Made by a program: the position numbers and the translations under genes. The notes under the pieces are model-generated. The model had not been told where the DNA came from and searched no databases. It worked only from the letters and a program-made list of their open reading frames with translations. From the NCBI RefSeq assembly GCF_012910805.1, contig NZ_WTVK01000044.1:1-46650 (forward strand): DNA of 46,650 nucleotides. Direction: 5' to 3'. Within the stretch, counting starts at the first letter, position 1. Each line of letters opens with the position of its first letter. Source of the stretch: Aromatoleum evansii (lineage in GTDB: Bacteria > Pseudomonadota > Gammaproteobacteria > Burkholderiales > Rhodocyclaceae). This document shows, in pieces, positions 16,617 to 24,852 of the stretch.

Positions 16617-17338
16617 GGGCGTTCGCGTGGAACCGGAGTGAAGCGGTATCCGGCCCCGTGCACGGTCAGGATCACTTTCGGGCTTGCGGGGTCGTCCTTC
16701 AGCTTGCGGCGCAGGCGGCCGACCAGCACGTCCACGGTGCGGTCGCTCGGCACCCATTCGCGGTTGCGGATCTGGTCGAGCAGCTGATCGCGGCTCATCG
16801 TCCGGCCGGGATGACGGAGAAAGGCTTTCAGGAGCTGGAACTCACCCTCGGTGAGCTCGGCCTCGACGCCCGACGCATCGACGAGCTGGCGGCGGTCGGG
16901 GTGCAGCGTCCAGGCGCCGAACGCCACCTCCTTCGCGCGCGCGGTGCCGGGAGACATCGACCTGGACTGTTTCACGCGCCGGATAAGGTTCTTCGCCCGC
17001 GCAAGGATCTCCCGCGGGTTGAAGGGCTTGGTCACGTACTCGTCCGCCCCGCACTCGAGGCCGACGATGCGTTCGATCTCGTCCTGCTTGCCCGACACGA
17101 GGATGATGCCGACTTCGCTATTCACGCGGAGCTCGCGCGTCAGGGTCAGCCCGTCCTTGCCCGGCAGCCGGATGTCGAGCAACACGAGGTCGATGTTCTC
17201 CCCCGCGATAAGGTCCTCCGCCTCCTCTGCGGTCGCCGCGCACAGGACACCAAAGTCCTCGGCCGCGAAGTACTCCGCCAGGCAGTTTCTGGTCACGGGG
17301 TCGTCATCGACCACCAGCACGATTGCTTCACCGGCCAC
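16613..17338 (-). CDS. OmpR/TorR family response regulator
   Basis: A 241-residue two-domain regulator. The receiver (about 5-118) has acidic residues DDD11-13, phospho-acceptor Asp55 in LLDIRLPGKDG and Lys104 in YVTKPF. The C-terminal winged helix (about 137-237) ends VHGAGYRFTP. GIILVSGKQDEIERIVGLECGADEYVTKP is close to TorR as I recall it. The start is a GTG (17336-17338) with AGGAG about 10 nt upstream; no in-frame ATG fits. It is the first gene of the unit with the binding protein and the hybrid kinase. Its targets are not evident. Confidence 0.93.
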   Translation of the reverse strand: MAGEAIVLVVDDDPVTRNCLAEYFAAEDFGVLCAATAEEAEDLIAGENIDLVLLDIRLPGKDGLTLTRELRVNSEVGIILVSGKQDEIERIVGLECGADEYVTKPFNPREILARAKNLIRRVKQSRSMSPGTARAKEVAFGAWTLHPDRRQLVDASGVEAELTEGEFQLLKAFLRHPGRTMSRDQLLDQIRNREWVPSDRTVDVLVGRLRRKLKDDPASPKVILTVHGAGYRFTPVPRERP

Positions 17339-17404
17339 GCCTTCGCGCTCCTACATTCGCGATGTCCTGCGTGCGTTCATGACGACATCCACCGGACGGC
17401 AACG

Positions 17405-17779
17405 TCAACCAAGGACCGCAATCGCCTCGATCTCGACGCGCACATCACGCGGCAGCTTCGCCACCTGCACCGTCGAACGCGCCGGACGATGCTCGCCGAA
17501 CGCCTCGGCGTAGACCGCGTTCATGTCGGCAAAATCGCCCAGATCCTTCAGGAACACGGTCGTCTTGACGATGTTTGGAAGATCTGCGCCGGCCTGCGCA
17601 AGCACCGCCTTGAGGTTCGTAAACACCTGACGGGTCTGCGTGCCAATGTCCTCGCCGGCAATCGATCCGTCGGCCGCGAGCGGGATCTGGCCGGAAACGA
17701 ACAGGAGGTTACCGCTCTGGACGGCAGGAGAGTACGGTCCGGCCGGGGAGGCTGCGGACGAAGCAGTGATGAACTTCAT
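17405..17779 (-). CDS. ridA: RidA family enamine/imine deaminase
   Basis: A 124-residue trimeric cytosolic protein that hydrolyses reactive 2-aminoacrylate and related imines released by PLP enzymes such as serine dehydratases. Conserved residues are present: Tyr16 (PAGPYSPAV), Ser29 (VSGQIP), Arg101 (RPARSTVQVAKLP) and Glu118 (VEIEAIAV). The ATG at 17777-17779 gives the family start MKFITASSAASPAGPYS; a longer frame to 17848 lacks support. It is 66 nt upstream of the response regulator gene and downstream of creatinase behind a hairpin. Imine formation by amine oxidases in sarcosine use, or by SdaA, could explain its place (inference). Confidence 0.9.
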   Translation of the reverse strand: MKFITASSAASPAGPYSPAVQSGNLLFVSGQIPLAADGSIAGEDIGTQTRQVFTNLKAVLAQAGADLPNIVKTTVFLKDLGDFADMNAVYAEAFGEHRPARSTVQVAKLPRDVRVEIEAIAVLG

Positions 17780-17936
17780 GAACAGATGTCTCTTTATGAT
17801 TCGAGTATCACCGTCTGTTGACCGGTGACTTGTATCGAGAATAGGCACAAAGGTGGCGCGTCATTTGCCGGACGGCGCCAATTCCTTATCTGTACGCGCC
17901 AATCCTGGCGCACCGCTCGGGCACGCCACGAAAGAA

Positions 17937-17976
17937 TCCCGACCAGCGAAGCCGCACTCGCGCACGCTGGTCGGGA
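17937..17976 (-). terminator. Hairpin downstream of creatinase
   Basis: TCCCGACCAGCG (17937-17948) and CGCTGGTCGGGA (17965-17976) form a perfect 12-bp stem with a 16-nt loop, 63 nt after the creatinase stop. On the minus strand TTCTTTCG follows, a weak T tract. It probably ends the creatinase transcript. Confidence 0.6.
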
Positions 17977-18039
17977 CGGTATCGCTGAGACCGAAGAGCA
18001 GTGGCCTGCCGCTGACGCGGCTGGCCTGTCACCGACGAA

Positions 18040-19284
18040 TTAGCGACGGATGATGTTGTGCTCCGGCCCGTACTTGAAGCCGGTGATGTTCTCTGCGCCG
18101 TCCTTGGTCACGACCAGGATGTCGTGCTCGCGGTAACCGCCCGCACCCGGCATACCTTCGGGCAGCATGATCATCGGCTCGATCGACACGACCATGTTCG
18201 GCTCGAGCACCGTCTCGATGTCCTCGCGGAATTCGAGGCCGGCCTCGCGGCCGTAGTAGTGCGACAACACGCCGAACGAGTGGCCGTAGCCGAAGGTGCG
18301 GTACTGCAGCAGGCCGTGCTCGGCGAAGATCTCGTTGAGCTGGGCCGCGACGTCGCAGCAGCGAATGCCCGGCTTCACGAGCTTGAGGCCGGCTTCGTGC
18401 ACCTTGACGTTGACCTCCCACAGCTTGAGCGAGGCGTCGTCGCAGTGGTCGAAGAACATCGTGCGCTCGAGCGCCGTGTAGTAGCCGGAGATCATCGAGA
18501 AGCAGTTCAGCGACAGGATGTCGCCCTTCTGCACCTTGCGCGTGGTCACCGGGTTGTGCGCGCCGTCGGTGTTGATGCCCGACTGAAACCAGGTCCAGGT
18601 GTCCATCAGCTCCGAATCCGGGAAGCGCTTGGCGATCTCGCGGATCATCGCCTGCGTCGAGGCCAGCGCCACCTCGTGCTCGGGCGCGCCCTCATGCACC
18701 GCCGCCGCGAGCGCCGCACCGCCGACGTCGCACACCTGCGCGCCGTGCTTGATCAGCGCGATTTCCTCGTCCGACTTGATCATGCGCATGCGCATCGTCG
18801 GCGCGCCGATGTCGGTCAGCGTGACGTTGGGCAGCGCGGCCTTGAGCTTTTCCAGGCGCTCGACAGGGATGTGGTCGTATTCGACGCCCACACGGCCCTT
18901 GTTGGCGATCTCCTGCTGGATCGCGCGGAAGTAATTGTCACGGCGCCAGTCGGTGTAGACGATGTTGTAGTCGCCCACGGTGCGGCGCCACGGCTGCCCG
19001 CCGTCGATGTTGGCGCTGATCGACACGACCTTGTCCTGCGTCACCACCAGGCCGTAGGGGCGGCCGAAGGAGCAGTACAGGAAGTCGCTGTAGTAGTTGA
19101 TGTTGTGCATCGACGTGAACAGCACCGCATCGATATTGTTGTCGGCCATGTACTTGCGCAGCTTGGCCTGGCGGTTGTGATACTCCTGCTCCGAGAAGGT
19201 GTGCTTCACCTTCTCGCCGTTCTCGATGCGCAGCAGGTCCTTCATCTCCGAAATCGACTGAATGCCGGTAACCAGATTCGTCAT
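18040..19284 (-). CDS. Creatinase (creatine amidinohydrolase)
   Basis: Hydrolyses creatine to sarcosine and urea in the cytoplasm. The 414-residue protein has the pita-bread fold of the M24 family but works without metal. His243 in SGINTDGAHNPVTT is the expected general acid/base and Glu369 in VVSIEPMIMLPEG a guanidinium contact. Long stretches match the Pseudomonas enzyme as I recall it: HNINYYSDFLYCSFGRPY, DGGQPWRRTVGDYNIVYTDW, ELMDTWTWFQSG, FGYGHSFG. The ATG at 19282-19284 is chosen because AGGAG lies 9 nt upstream; an ATG six bases earlier would be too close. It has its own candidate activator site and -10 at 19368-19431 and sits between the ABC operon and ridA. Confidence 0.95.
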   Translation of the reverse strand: MTNLVTGIQSISEMKDLLRIENGEKVKHTFSEQEYHNRQAKLRKYMADNNIDAVLFTSMHNINYYSDFLYCSFGRPYGLVVTQDKVVSISANIDGGQPWRRTVGDYNIVYTDWRRDNYFRAIQQEIANKGRVGVEYDHIPVERLEKLKAALPNVTLTDIGAPTMRMRMIKSDEEIALIKHGAQVCDVGGAALAAAVHEGAPEHEVALASTQAMIREIAKRFPDSELMDTWTWFQSGINTDGAHNPVTTRKVQKGDILSLNCFSMISGYYTALERTMFFDHCDDASLKLWEVNVKVHEAGLKLVKPGIRCCDVAAQLNEIFAEHGLLQYRTFGYGHSFGVLSHYYGREAGLEFREDIETVLEPNMVVSIEPMIMLPEGMPGAGGYREHDILVVTKDGAENITGFKYGPEHNIIRR

Positions 19285-19367
19285 GTCCATCCGCTCCTGT
19301 TTGTTGTGGGGTGTTCCGAAAACCATCGCCGACCGCTTGAAGATTCGCGCAGCAGCAACGTGAGTCC

Positions 19368-19373
19368 ATGCTA
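19368..19373 (-). promoter_or_regulatory. Candidate -10 box of creatinase
   Basis: TAGCAT on the minus strand, 84 nt before the start codon and 16 nt after the direct-repeat site. The porin and NCS1 promoters have a hexamer at the same distance. Confidence 0.45.
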
Positions 19374-19389
19374 GAGAAGGGGCCGGGGC

Positions 19390-19431
19390 GCCGGTTTCCG
19401 CACTTCGACGGGCGTTTTCGTGAAAACGACG
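19390..19431 (-). promoter_or_regulatory. YGTCG direct-repeat operator of creatinase
   Basis: Read on the minus strand, two 21-bp half-sites follow each other: CGTCGT-N6-GA-AA-N5 (19431-19411) and CGTCGA-N6-GA-AA-N5 (19410-19390). It fits the layout of AraC/GlxA-family activator sites. Exactly 16 nt downstream lies the -10-like TAGCAT (19373-19368), with no good -35 box, as expected for an activator-dependent promoter. Confidence 0.7.
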
Positions 19432-19467
19432 ACCGCCGAAATCGCAGGTGAAGGCGCCCCGACGAGG

Positions 19468-20556
19468 TCAGGCCGCGCCCCCGAAAAAATGCGCGGCAGC
19501 CGCCGGCCAGGACGCCACGACCGAGTCGCCGGGCTGCAGGCCGAGGCAGTCGTAAGTCCTTTCGGGCAGGATCACCTTGAGATCGTCGTCGATGCCGGGA
19601 ACCTCGAGGAACAGCGTGACCATGTTGCCGATGAACTTGTGGCTCAGGAAACGCGCACGCACGTGGTTCTCGTGCCGCGGTTCGTCGCCGATCGCGATCT
19701 GGTCGGCATTGACGTAGAAATCCGCCTGGGCACCGTGCGAACCGGCGAAGTTGCCGCGCGACACACTCATGCCCCCGTTGGCCGTGTTGAGCCGCACGGA
19801 CTGCTCCCCGACTTCCGCCACGCTGCCCCGCAGGATCGTCACGTTGCCGATGAACTCGGCGACGAAACGGTTCGCTGGATGACGGTAGATCGCCTGCGGC
19901 GAACCGATCTGCTCCACCTTGCCGCGGCTCATGATCACCACGCGGTCCGCCATCGAGAAAGCCTCGGTCTGGCTGTGCGTGACGTACACGAAGGTGATCC
20001 CCAGTTCGCGCTGCAGCGAGCGCAGCAAGGCCTGCATGCGCACGCTGAGGTGAGCATCGAGTGCACTCAGGGGCTCGTCGAGCAGCAATACCTTGGGTTC
20101 GGTGACGAGCGCCCGCGCCAACGCGACCCGCTGCCGCTGGCCGCCCGAGAGTTGCATCACGTTGCGGCTCGCGAACTCGCCCAGCTCCAGTTTTTGCAGC
20201 CAGGCAAGCGAGCGCCGGTCCCGCTCCGGCTTCGCGACACCGCGCATCTTCAGTCCGAAGCCGACGTTGTCGAGCACACTCAGGAAGGGGAACAGCGCGA
20301 GGCTCTGCCACACCAGCGGCAAATCACGCCCCCACGGCGGCAGCCCCTTCTGCGAACGGCCTTCGAGACGGATCTCCCCGGCGCTCGGCTCCTCCAGCCC
20401 GGCGAGCATGCGCAGCATGGTCGTCTTGCCGCAGCCGCTCGAACCCATGATCGCCAGGAACTCGCCCTGCCCGATGCTGAACGAGGTCTCGGTCACCGCC
20501 GTGTAGTCGCCGAACCTCTTCGATACGCGATCGATCTCTACCAGTGCTTCACTCAT
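19468..20556 (-). CDS. potA: Polyamine-type ABC transporter, ATP-binding protein
   Basis: A 362-residue ATPase of the spermidine/putrescine class. Walker A GSSGCGKTT (about 37-45), signature LSGGQRQR, Walker B VLLLDEPLSALD and the switch His in VYVTHSQTEA are all present. The last 110 residues form the TOBE domain. It energises the two permeases just upstream (8-nt gap). The substrate group (PotD-type) includes cationic amines; creatine is a plausible substrate given the next gene, creatinase. The ATG at 20554-20556 gives MSEALVEIDRVSKRFGDYTAV; a much longer open frame upstream is a shadow of the permease genes. Confidence 0.93.
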   Translation of the reverse strand: MSEALVEIDRVSKRFGDYTAVTETSFSIGQGEFLAIMGSSGCGKTTMLRMLAGLEEPSAGEIRLEGRSQKGLPPWGRDLPLVWQSLALFPFLSVLDNVGFGLKMRGVAKPERDRRSLAWLQKLELGEFASRNVMQLSGGQRQRVALARALVTEPKVLLLDEPLSALDAHLSVRMQALLRSLQRELGITFVYVTHSQTEAFSMADRVVIMSRGKVEQIGSPQAIYRHPANRFVAEFIGNVTILRGSVAEVGEQSVRLNTANGGMSVSRGNFAGSHGAQADFYVNADQIAIGDEPRHENHVRARFLSHKFIGNMVTLFLEVPGIDDDLKVILPERTYDCLGLQPGDSVVASWPAAAAHFFGGAA

Positions 20557-20564
20557 GGTCGTTC

Positions 20565-21419
20565 TCACAAGGACAAACCGTTGTTGGATACCAGCGTGCC
20601 GCACGCTGGCTGCGCGGGAGCGTCGGCGGCAGCGCGTTTCGCCTTGCCCATGCCGGAAAACGCCATCCCGATCGCGACGAGGAGGATCGAGGAGGTGAAT
20701 ACCGCCGTGCCGATGGCATTGATCACCGGACTGACCTGCCCCTGCAGGAACACCAGCACGCGCACCGGCACCGTCTCGTTGAGGCCCGACACGAACCACG
20801 CGACCGCGAACTCGTCGAACGACACCGCGGCGGTGATCAGGAACGCGGCCACCAGGCTCTGCTTGCAGAATGGAAGGACCACGTACCACAGCGTCTGTAC
20901 GGGCGTGGCGCGGAGATTCCACGACGCCTCCTCCAATGCGCTGTCCATCTGCGCGAGACGCAGCCGGATCATCGCCATCGCGAAGGGCAAGGCGATGACC
21001 ACATGGCTGATCAGCACGGCCCAGATCTCGCCGGCGAGGCCGATGCGCGAAAGGTAGGACAGCATCCCCAGGCCCATGATGACGGCGGGGATCGTCGGCG
21101 GCAGCAGCATCAGCAGGCTGAACAGCGACTTGCCGCGAAAATTGAAGCGGAAGTCGCAGTAGGCCGCGCAGAAGCCGAGAATGGTCGATATCAGTGCCAC
21201 CGGGATCGACACCATCACGCTGCGCTGGAACGACTCGATCACCAGCGGATCGGTGAAGGTGCCGCCGTACCAGTCCGTCGTGAACCCTTGCAGCGGCAAG
21301 GACGGGAAGCGGTCCGCGTTGAACGAGAAGACCAGGCTGGCGACGATGGGCGCCATGATGAAAATGAAGGTGTAGCCCGTGTAGGCCCACCCGAACCAAC
21401 GACCAAGTCTGAGCATCAT
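20565..21419 (-). CDS. potC: Polyamine-type ABC transporter permease (PotC-like)
   Basis: A 284-residue inner-membrane permease with six hydrophobic segments. The EAA loop reads EEASWNLRATPVQTLWYVVLP. It begins with ATGATG overlapping the stop of the other permease gene (ATGA, 21416-21419), so the two are translationally coupled. It pairs with the PotB-like subunit and the PotA-like ATPase. The frame runs on to 21512 but that is inside the previous gene. Confidence 0.92.
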   Translation of the reverse strand: MMLRLGRWFGWAYTGYTFIFIMAPIVASLVFSFNADRFPSLPLQGFTTDWYGGTFTDPLVIESFQRSVMVSIPVALISTILGFCAAYCDFRFNFRGKSLFSLLMLLPPTIPAVIMGLGMLSYLSRIGLAGEIWAVLISHVVIALPFAMAMIRLRLAQMDSALEEASWNLRATPVQTLWYVVLPFCKQSLVAAFLITAAVSFDEFAVAWFVSGLNETVPVRVLVFLQGQVSPVINAIGTAVFTSSILLVAIGMAFSGMGKAKRAAADAPAQPACGTLVSNNGLSL

Positions 21420-22258
21420 TTGCGCCTCCCGTAGGCAAGCCGCACCGCCGCGAGGGACGTGAGGACGAGGGTCAGGATCATCATGATCGCGACCACCGCG
21501 GCCCTCGGCCATTGCTGGCCGGACTTCGTGGTATCGATGATCAGGTTGCTCAGGGTCGGCGGAGCGCCGCCGCCGAGATAGGTCGGCGCGACGAAGTCGC
21601 CGAAGGCGAGGATGAACGCGAACAACGCGCCGACGACCAGCGAAGGCTTGGCCAGCGGGATGATCACCTCGAACAGGGTGCGCACCGGCCCCGCGCGCAG
21701 GTTATGCGCCGCCTCGATCAGGTTGCGGTCGATCTGCGCAAAACCCATCGTCTGCACCAGCGTCACGAGCGGCAGCGCCAGGGTCACGTAGCCGACCAGA
21801 GAGCCGAAGTCCGAATTGAGCATCGGCAGACCGTCCAGGCCGAAGAGCCCGAGCAAGGCATTGACGATGCCGTTATCGGACAGGAAGGCCTGCCACGAAT
21901 ACACGCGCACGAGATAGCTGGTGAAGAACGGCACCACCAGGAACATCAACGCCAGCTTGCGCGTGCGCTCCGACACGGTGAACGCCAGGCTGCAGGCGGC
22001 AGGAAAGGAACAGCAGGTCGTGACGACCGCCGCCCCCAGGGCCAGCGCCCAGGTGTGGCTGTATGCCGACCAGAAAGAGCTGCGACTGAGCATGAAGTCC
22101 CAGTTCTTCAGGGTCATGTCCGGCTCGAGGCGGAAATTGACGACGCTCCAGAACGAAATGACGAAAAGGAAGAGCAGTGGCAGCAGGAAGAATGTGAGCT
22201 GCCACAGCAAGGGAGGCAGCAGCAGGGGCCACCTCCTACGGCTGGTGTTCGACGACAT
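21416..22258 (-). CDS. potB: Polyamine-type ABC transporter permease (PotB-like)
   Basis: A 280-residue inner-membrane permease with six hydrophobic segments. The EAA loop is EAAHNLRAGPVRTLFEVIIPLAKPS. It lies 59 nt after the binding-protein gene and overlaps the second permease by 4 nt. It forms the translocation pore with PotC for the solute delivered by the PotD-like protein. Confidence 0.92.
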   Translation of the reverse strand: MSSNTSRRRWPLLLPPLLWQLTFFLLPLLFLFVISFWSVVNFRLEPDMTLKNWDFMLSRSSFWSAYSHTWALALGAAVVTTCCSFPAACSLAFTVSERTRKLALMFLVVPFFTSYLVRVYSWQAFLSDNGIVNALLGLFGLDGLPMLNSDFGSLVGYVTLALPLVTLVQTMGFAQIDRNLIEAAHNLRAGPVRTLFEVIIPLAKPSLVVGALFAFILAFGDFVAPTYLGGGAPPTLSNLIIDTTKSGQQWPRAAVVAIMMILTLVLTSLAAVRLAYGRRK

Positions 22259-22317
22259 GGCGATGGCTCCGGGATGTCGCCGGACGGACGCGGGTCCGCC
22301 CGGCGTTGCGGGAAGGC

Positions 22318-23472
22318 TTAGGCCTTTTCCTTGTACTCGGACCAGAAGTCGTTCCAGTCCTCGATGCTCTGCTGCACGGGCAGCTGGCGGAACGTGATCT
22401 TCCCGGAGCGGATGTCATCCATGACGTTGTGCCCTTGCAGCACCATCCCCTGGCGGCGCGCCTCGGCCGGGTCGCTCTGCCCCAGCAGCTCCCAGCCCTT
22501 GCGGTTCGGGATCAGCGCCGGATACGCCGCCATCTTCGCGGACTTCACCTGCCCCTGCGCGGAGGTGACGTACTGGATGAAGGCCTTGGCAAGATCAGCG
22601 TTGCGCGTGCCCTTGCCGATCGACAGCGACTCGGTCCATTGCAGGCCGCCCTCGTCCGGAACAACCGAACTGACCTTGGCCCCCGAGCGCGCCAGCGTGC
22701 CGGTGATCCAGTCGCCGATGCCGCACACCAGTTGCAGTTGCCCGTTCTTCAGGCCGCTGAAGGTGCCGCCGTAGTCGAAGAAACCCGCGACCTGCGGACG
22801 CAGGGACTTCATGACGCTCTGGAGCTTGGCGAACTGCTCCTTCTCCAGCTTGTAGGGCGCCTTGTGGCCGGCGTAGAGGCTGATCTCCCCCATGTTCGGC
22901 AGGTACCAGTCGAAGTGCCCGACCTTGCCCTTGTACGCCGGATCCCAATACACCTTGAACGAGCGCGCCTTGCTCTCCGGCACCGCATCCGTGTTGTACG
23001 CGACCCCGAGGAAGCCGAAGCGGACCATCACCGCGTAGAGGTCGTTGCCGTCCCAGTGCCCGGGGAACTTCTGGAACTCGGGGAAATAATCGTCGAACGC
23101 ATAGTCCTTCGCGTCGAGGCGCTCGAGGTAGCCCGCCTTGCGCAGCTGCGGCACGTACTCCGCGTCGGACAGGATCAGGTCGTAGGTGCCGGCTGGCGAC
23201 TGCGAGATCAGCGCCAGCATGTTGTCGCCGCCGGTGTAGTACTTCGGCTTCACCTTGACATTGTGCTTCGCCTCGAACTCGGCAACGATGTCCGGTTCCG
23301 CGTGGCCGTACCACGCAAGCATCGTCAGGGTGCGCGGCTGGCCTCCCGCTTGCGCAAGGCTGTTCGCGGAAACGAGCGACAGCGGCAATGCGCCGCCCAC
23401 TGCGAGGGCGCCGCTGCCCTGCAGGAAGCGGCGGCGGAGCGGCGACTGCAGGTTCTTGTCTTCCTCTTTCAT
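22318..23472 (-). CDS. potD: Polyamine-type ABC transporter substrate-binding protein (PotD-like)
   Basis: A 384-residue periplasmic binding protein. The ATG at 23470-23472 has AAAGGAGACC upstream. The N-terminus carries a twin-arginine type signal (PLRRRFLQGSGALAVGGALPLSL), so it may be exported folded by Tat. The mature part has PotD features: TMLAWYGHAEPDIVAEFE, YDLILSDAEYVPQLRKAGYLE, VRFGFLGVAYNTDAVPES. It heads the potDBCA-like unit and follows the Tsx-like porin gene. The ligand may be creatine or creatinine given the neighbours; a polyamine is the default for the family. Confidence 0.92.
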   Translation of the reverse strand: MKEEDKNLQSPLRRRFLQGSGALAVGGALPLSLVSANSLAQAGGQPRTLTMLAWYGHAEPDIVAEFEAKHNVKVKPKYYTGGDNMLALISQSPAGTYDLILSDAEYVPQLRKAGYLERLDAKDYAFDDYFPEFQKFPGHWDGNDLYAVMVRFGFLGVAYNTDAVPESKARSFKVYWDPAYKGKVGHFDWYLPNMGEISLYAGHKAPYKLEKEQFAKLQSVMKSLRPQVAGFFDYGGTFSGLKNGQLQLVCGIGDWITGTLARSGAKVSSVVPDEGGLQWTESLSIGKGTRNADLAKAFIQYVTSAQGQVKSAKMAAYPALIPNRKGWELLGQSDPAEARRQGMVLQGHNVMDDIRSGKITFRQLPVQQSIEDWNDFWSEYKEKA

Positions 23473-23509
23473 TTTGGTCTCCTTTGGCACGAACGGTTCG
23501 GCGGCCATG

Positions 23510-23523
23510 GCTGCTATTGCAGC
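23510..23523 (-). promoter_or_regulatory. Palindromic element upstream of potD
   Basis: GCTGC-TATT-GCAGC is a perfect inverted repeat 38 nt before the potD start. A similar sequence lies 48 nt before the porin gene, and in both TTCCGG stands 16-18 nt further upstream on the minus strand. It may be a shared promoter or operator. Confidence 0.45.
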
Positions 23524-23612
23524 TCTCTTGATCCGCCGGAAATGTTTGCAACACGATCGCGACCAGCCGCGCACGCCCTTGCGGGCGGGCGCCGATCACG
23601 AATTGCGGGAAG

Positions 23613-24446
23613 TCAGAAATTCCAGCGCACCAGCAGCGTCGGAGTCGTGCGCGAATAGGTGCCGCCGCCCTCGCCTGCAGTCTTGCTGTAGGTCGCGTAT
23701 TCGTGGCGGTAACCGACGTCAAAATGCTTGTTGAGCTTCAGCCATAGGTCAGGCTGAACGAAGACGGTGTTGTCGCGCTGCTTGTTGTTGAAATTGACAA
23801 GCAACAAGGGGGACCAGGTGAACTTGAGGCCGCCGATCTCGAACGGCAGCATTGCGAAGGTGCGCCAGAACAGGGTGTGGATATCCTTTCCGCCATCGCC
23901 GGTAAACCTCGCGCTGCGAGCGTAGAGATCGGTTTCGAAGAAGCTGAAACCGGGCACTTTCAGGTCAACCGCAATACCGAAATTATTGGCGCGGAAATTC
24001 GCATAGGAGCCCCGCTCGAGTCGCGCCGCGAGATACACATCCTGGATGAAACCGAACGAGAGATTCGCGCCGGTGATCTTGGAGAGGCTCAAGCGCGGAT
24101 TGAACACCCCGAAGTACTGATCCTTCGTCTGCTCGCCGAAGGAACCGGCACCGAACCCGAAGAAGCTGCCCACCTCCTTGCCGTGATAGGTATCGAAGAA
24201 GAAATAATTGTCGCCGTATTCATGCACACCGAAATGCTCGAGGCGAACGGTGGTCAGTTTCTTGTCTGCAGTTCCGGTGCCGAACACGGGATCGAATTTG
24301 GATTCGGTCGTATAGCCGACGGTGAGGTTGGTGTTCTGCCAGCTTTCCGTGGCGAATGCGCTTTTCCCCGCTGTCATTCCAAGGGCGACGCAACAACCCG
24401 CAATGAATGCGGCGCCGGATTTCCGTCCAATGGCCTTGCTCATCAT
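23613..24446 (-). CDS. Tsx-like outer-membrane channel protein
   Basis: A 277-residue beta-barrel protein. It has a signal peptide (about residues 1-32, ending SAFATES) and alternating aromatic strands (DNYFFFDTYHG, LSFGFIQDVYLAAR), and it ends with a C-terminal Phe (LVRWNF), the recognition mark for outer-membrane assembly. It resembles the nucleoside-specific Tsx channels and the related DUF5020 proteins. It lies directly upstream of the PotD-like binding protein in the same direction and has the YGTCG repeat in its long upstream region. It probably admits creatinine or creatine through the outer membrane (inference). The start ATG has AAGGAAAG before it. Confidence 0.78.
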   Translation of the reverse strand: MMSKAIGRKSGAAFIAGCCVALGMTAGKSAFATESWQNTNLTVGYTTESKFDPVFGTGTADKKLTTVRLEHFGVHEYGDNYFFFDTYHGKEVGSFFGFGAGSFGEQTKDQYFGVFNPRLSLSKITGANLSFGFIQDVYLAARLERGSYANFRANNFGIAVDLKVPGFSFFETDLYARSARFTGDGGKDIHTLFWRTFAMLPFEIGGLKFTWSPLLLVNFNNKQRDNTVFVQPDLWLKLNKHFDVGYRHEYATYSKTAGEGGGTYSRTTPTLLVRWNF

Positions 24447-24493
24447 TCGCTTTCCTTTGGTGTGAATTTCATTGTTTTGATTACCGGGACATG

Positions 24494-24507
24494 ACCGCTA
24501 TTGCAGT
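24494..24507 (-). promoter_or_regulatory. Palindrome-like element upstream of the porin gene
   Basis: ACCGC-TATT-GCAGT, one mismatch from a perfect inverted repeat, 48 nt before the porin ATG. It matches the element at 23510-23523 in ten consecutive core bases (GCTATTGCAG). Confidence 0.4.
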
Positions 24508-24663
24508 TCTCATATGGCATCCCGGAATATCTGATACCGCTCGACGCGCGAATCGATCTGCGAGAATCCCTCCTCCTTGAACGAGAGTCGCATTGCGCCA
24601 GCGGCGCCCCCCCCCTGATCCGACTTGTTTGTTGCTGTACTTTTTCCGGATCCGGTGGAGCCA

Positions 24664-24669
24664 AGTATG
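24664..24669 (-). promoter_or_regulatory. Candidate -10 box of the porin gene
   Basis: CATACT on the minus strand, 16 nt after the direct-repeat site. This is the same spacing as at creatinase and the NCS1 permease. Confidence 0.4.
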
Positions 24670-24685
24670 GAAATGCACGGCCTCC

Positions 24686-24727
24686 AGGCATTTCCTGATA
24701 TCGACAGCTGTTATCGTGTTGCCGACA
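24686..24727 (-). promoter_or_regulatory. YGTCG direct-repeat operator of the porin gene
   Basis: On the minus strand TGTCGG-N6-GA-TA-N5 (24727-24707) is followed by TGTCGA-N6-GA-AA-N5 (24706-24686). Both 21-bp half-sites fit the consensus seen before creatinase and the NCS1 permease. Confidence 0.65.
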
Positions 24728-24852
24728 TGGATCTATTGCCGAAACATGCGTAGAAATCGATCTCCAACAGCAAAGCCGACAGCAAACGGGCGGTGCTGAT
24801 TGCGATCGAATCGGAACCGGAGGACGAGCCGAAAACAAGGGTCGTAAACGCA

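Noticed and set aside
19357-19372. Sigma-54-like TGG...TTGC sequence upstream of creatinase
   Set aside because: GG and GC are separated by 9 nt, while sigma-54 promoters need 10; the TAGCAT with activator site fits better.
19413-19428. CGTTTTC/GAAAACG hairpin as terminator of the ABC operon
   Set aside because: No T tract, and the bases are explained by the creatinase operator half-sites.
23484-23500. TGGCACGAACGGTTCG near potD as a sigma-54 promoter
   Set aside because: It is on the plus strand, against the direction of potD, and lacks the TTGC element.
24592-24620. C-run region as origin or recombination site
   Set aside because: Only a homopolymer in a leader; no repeats or protein-binding motifs.
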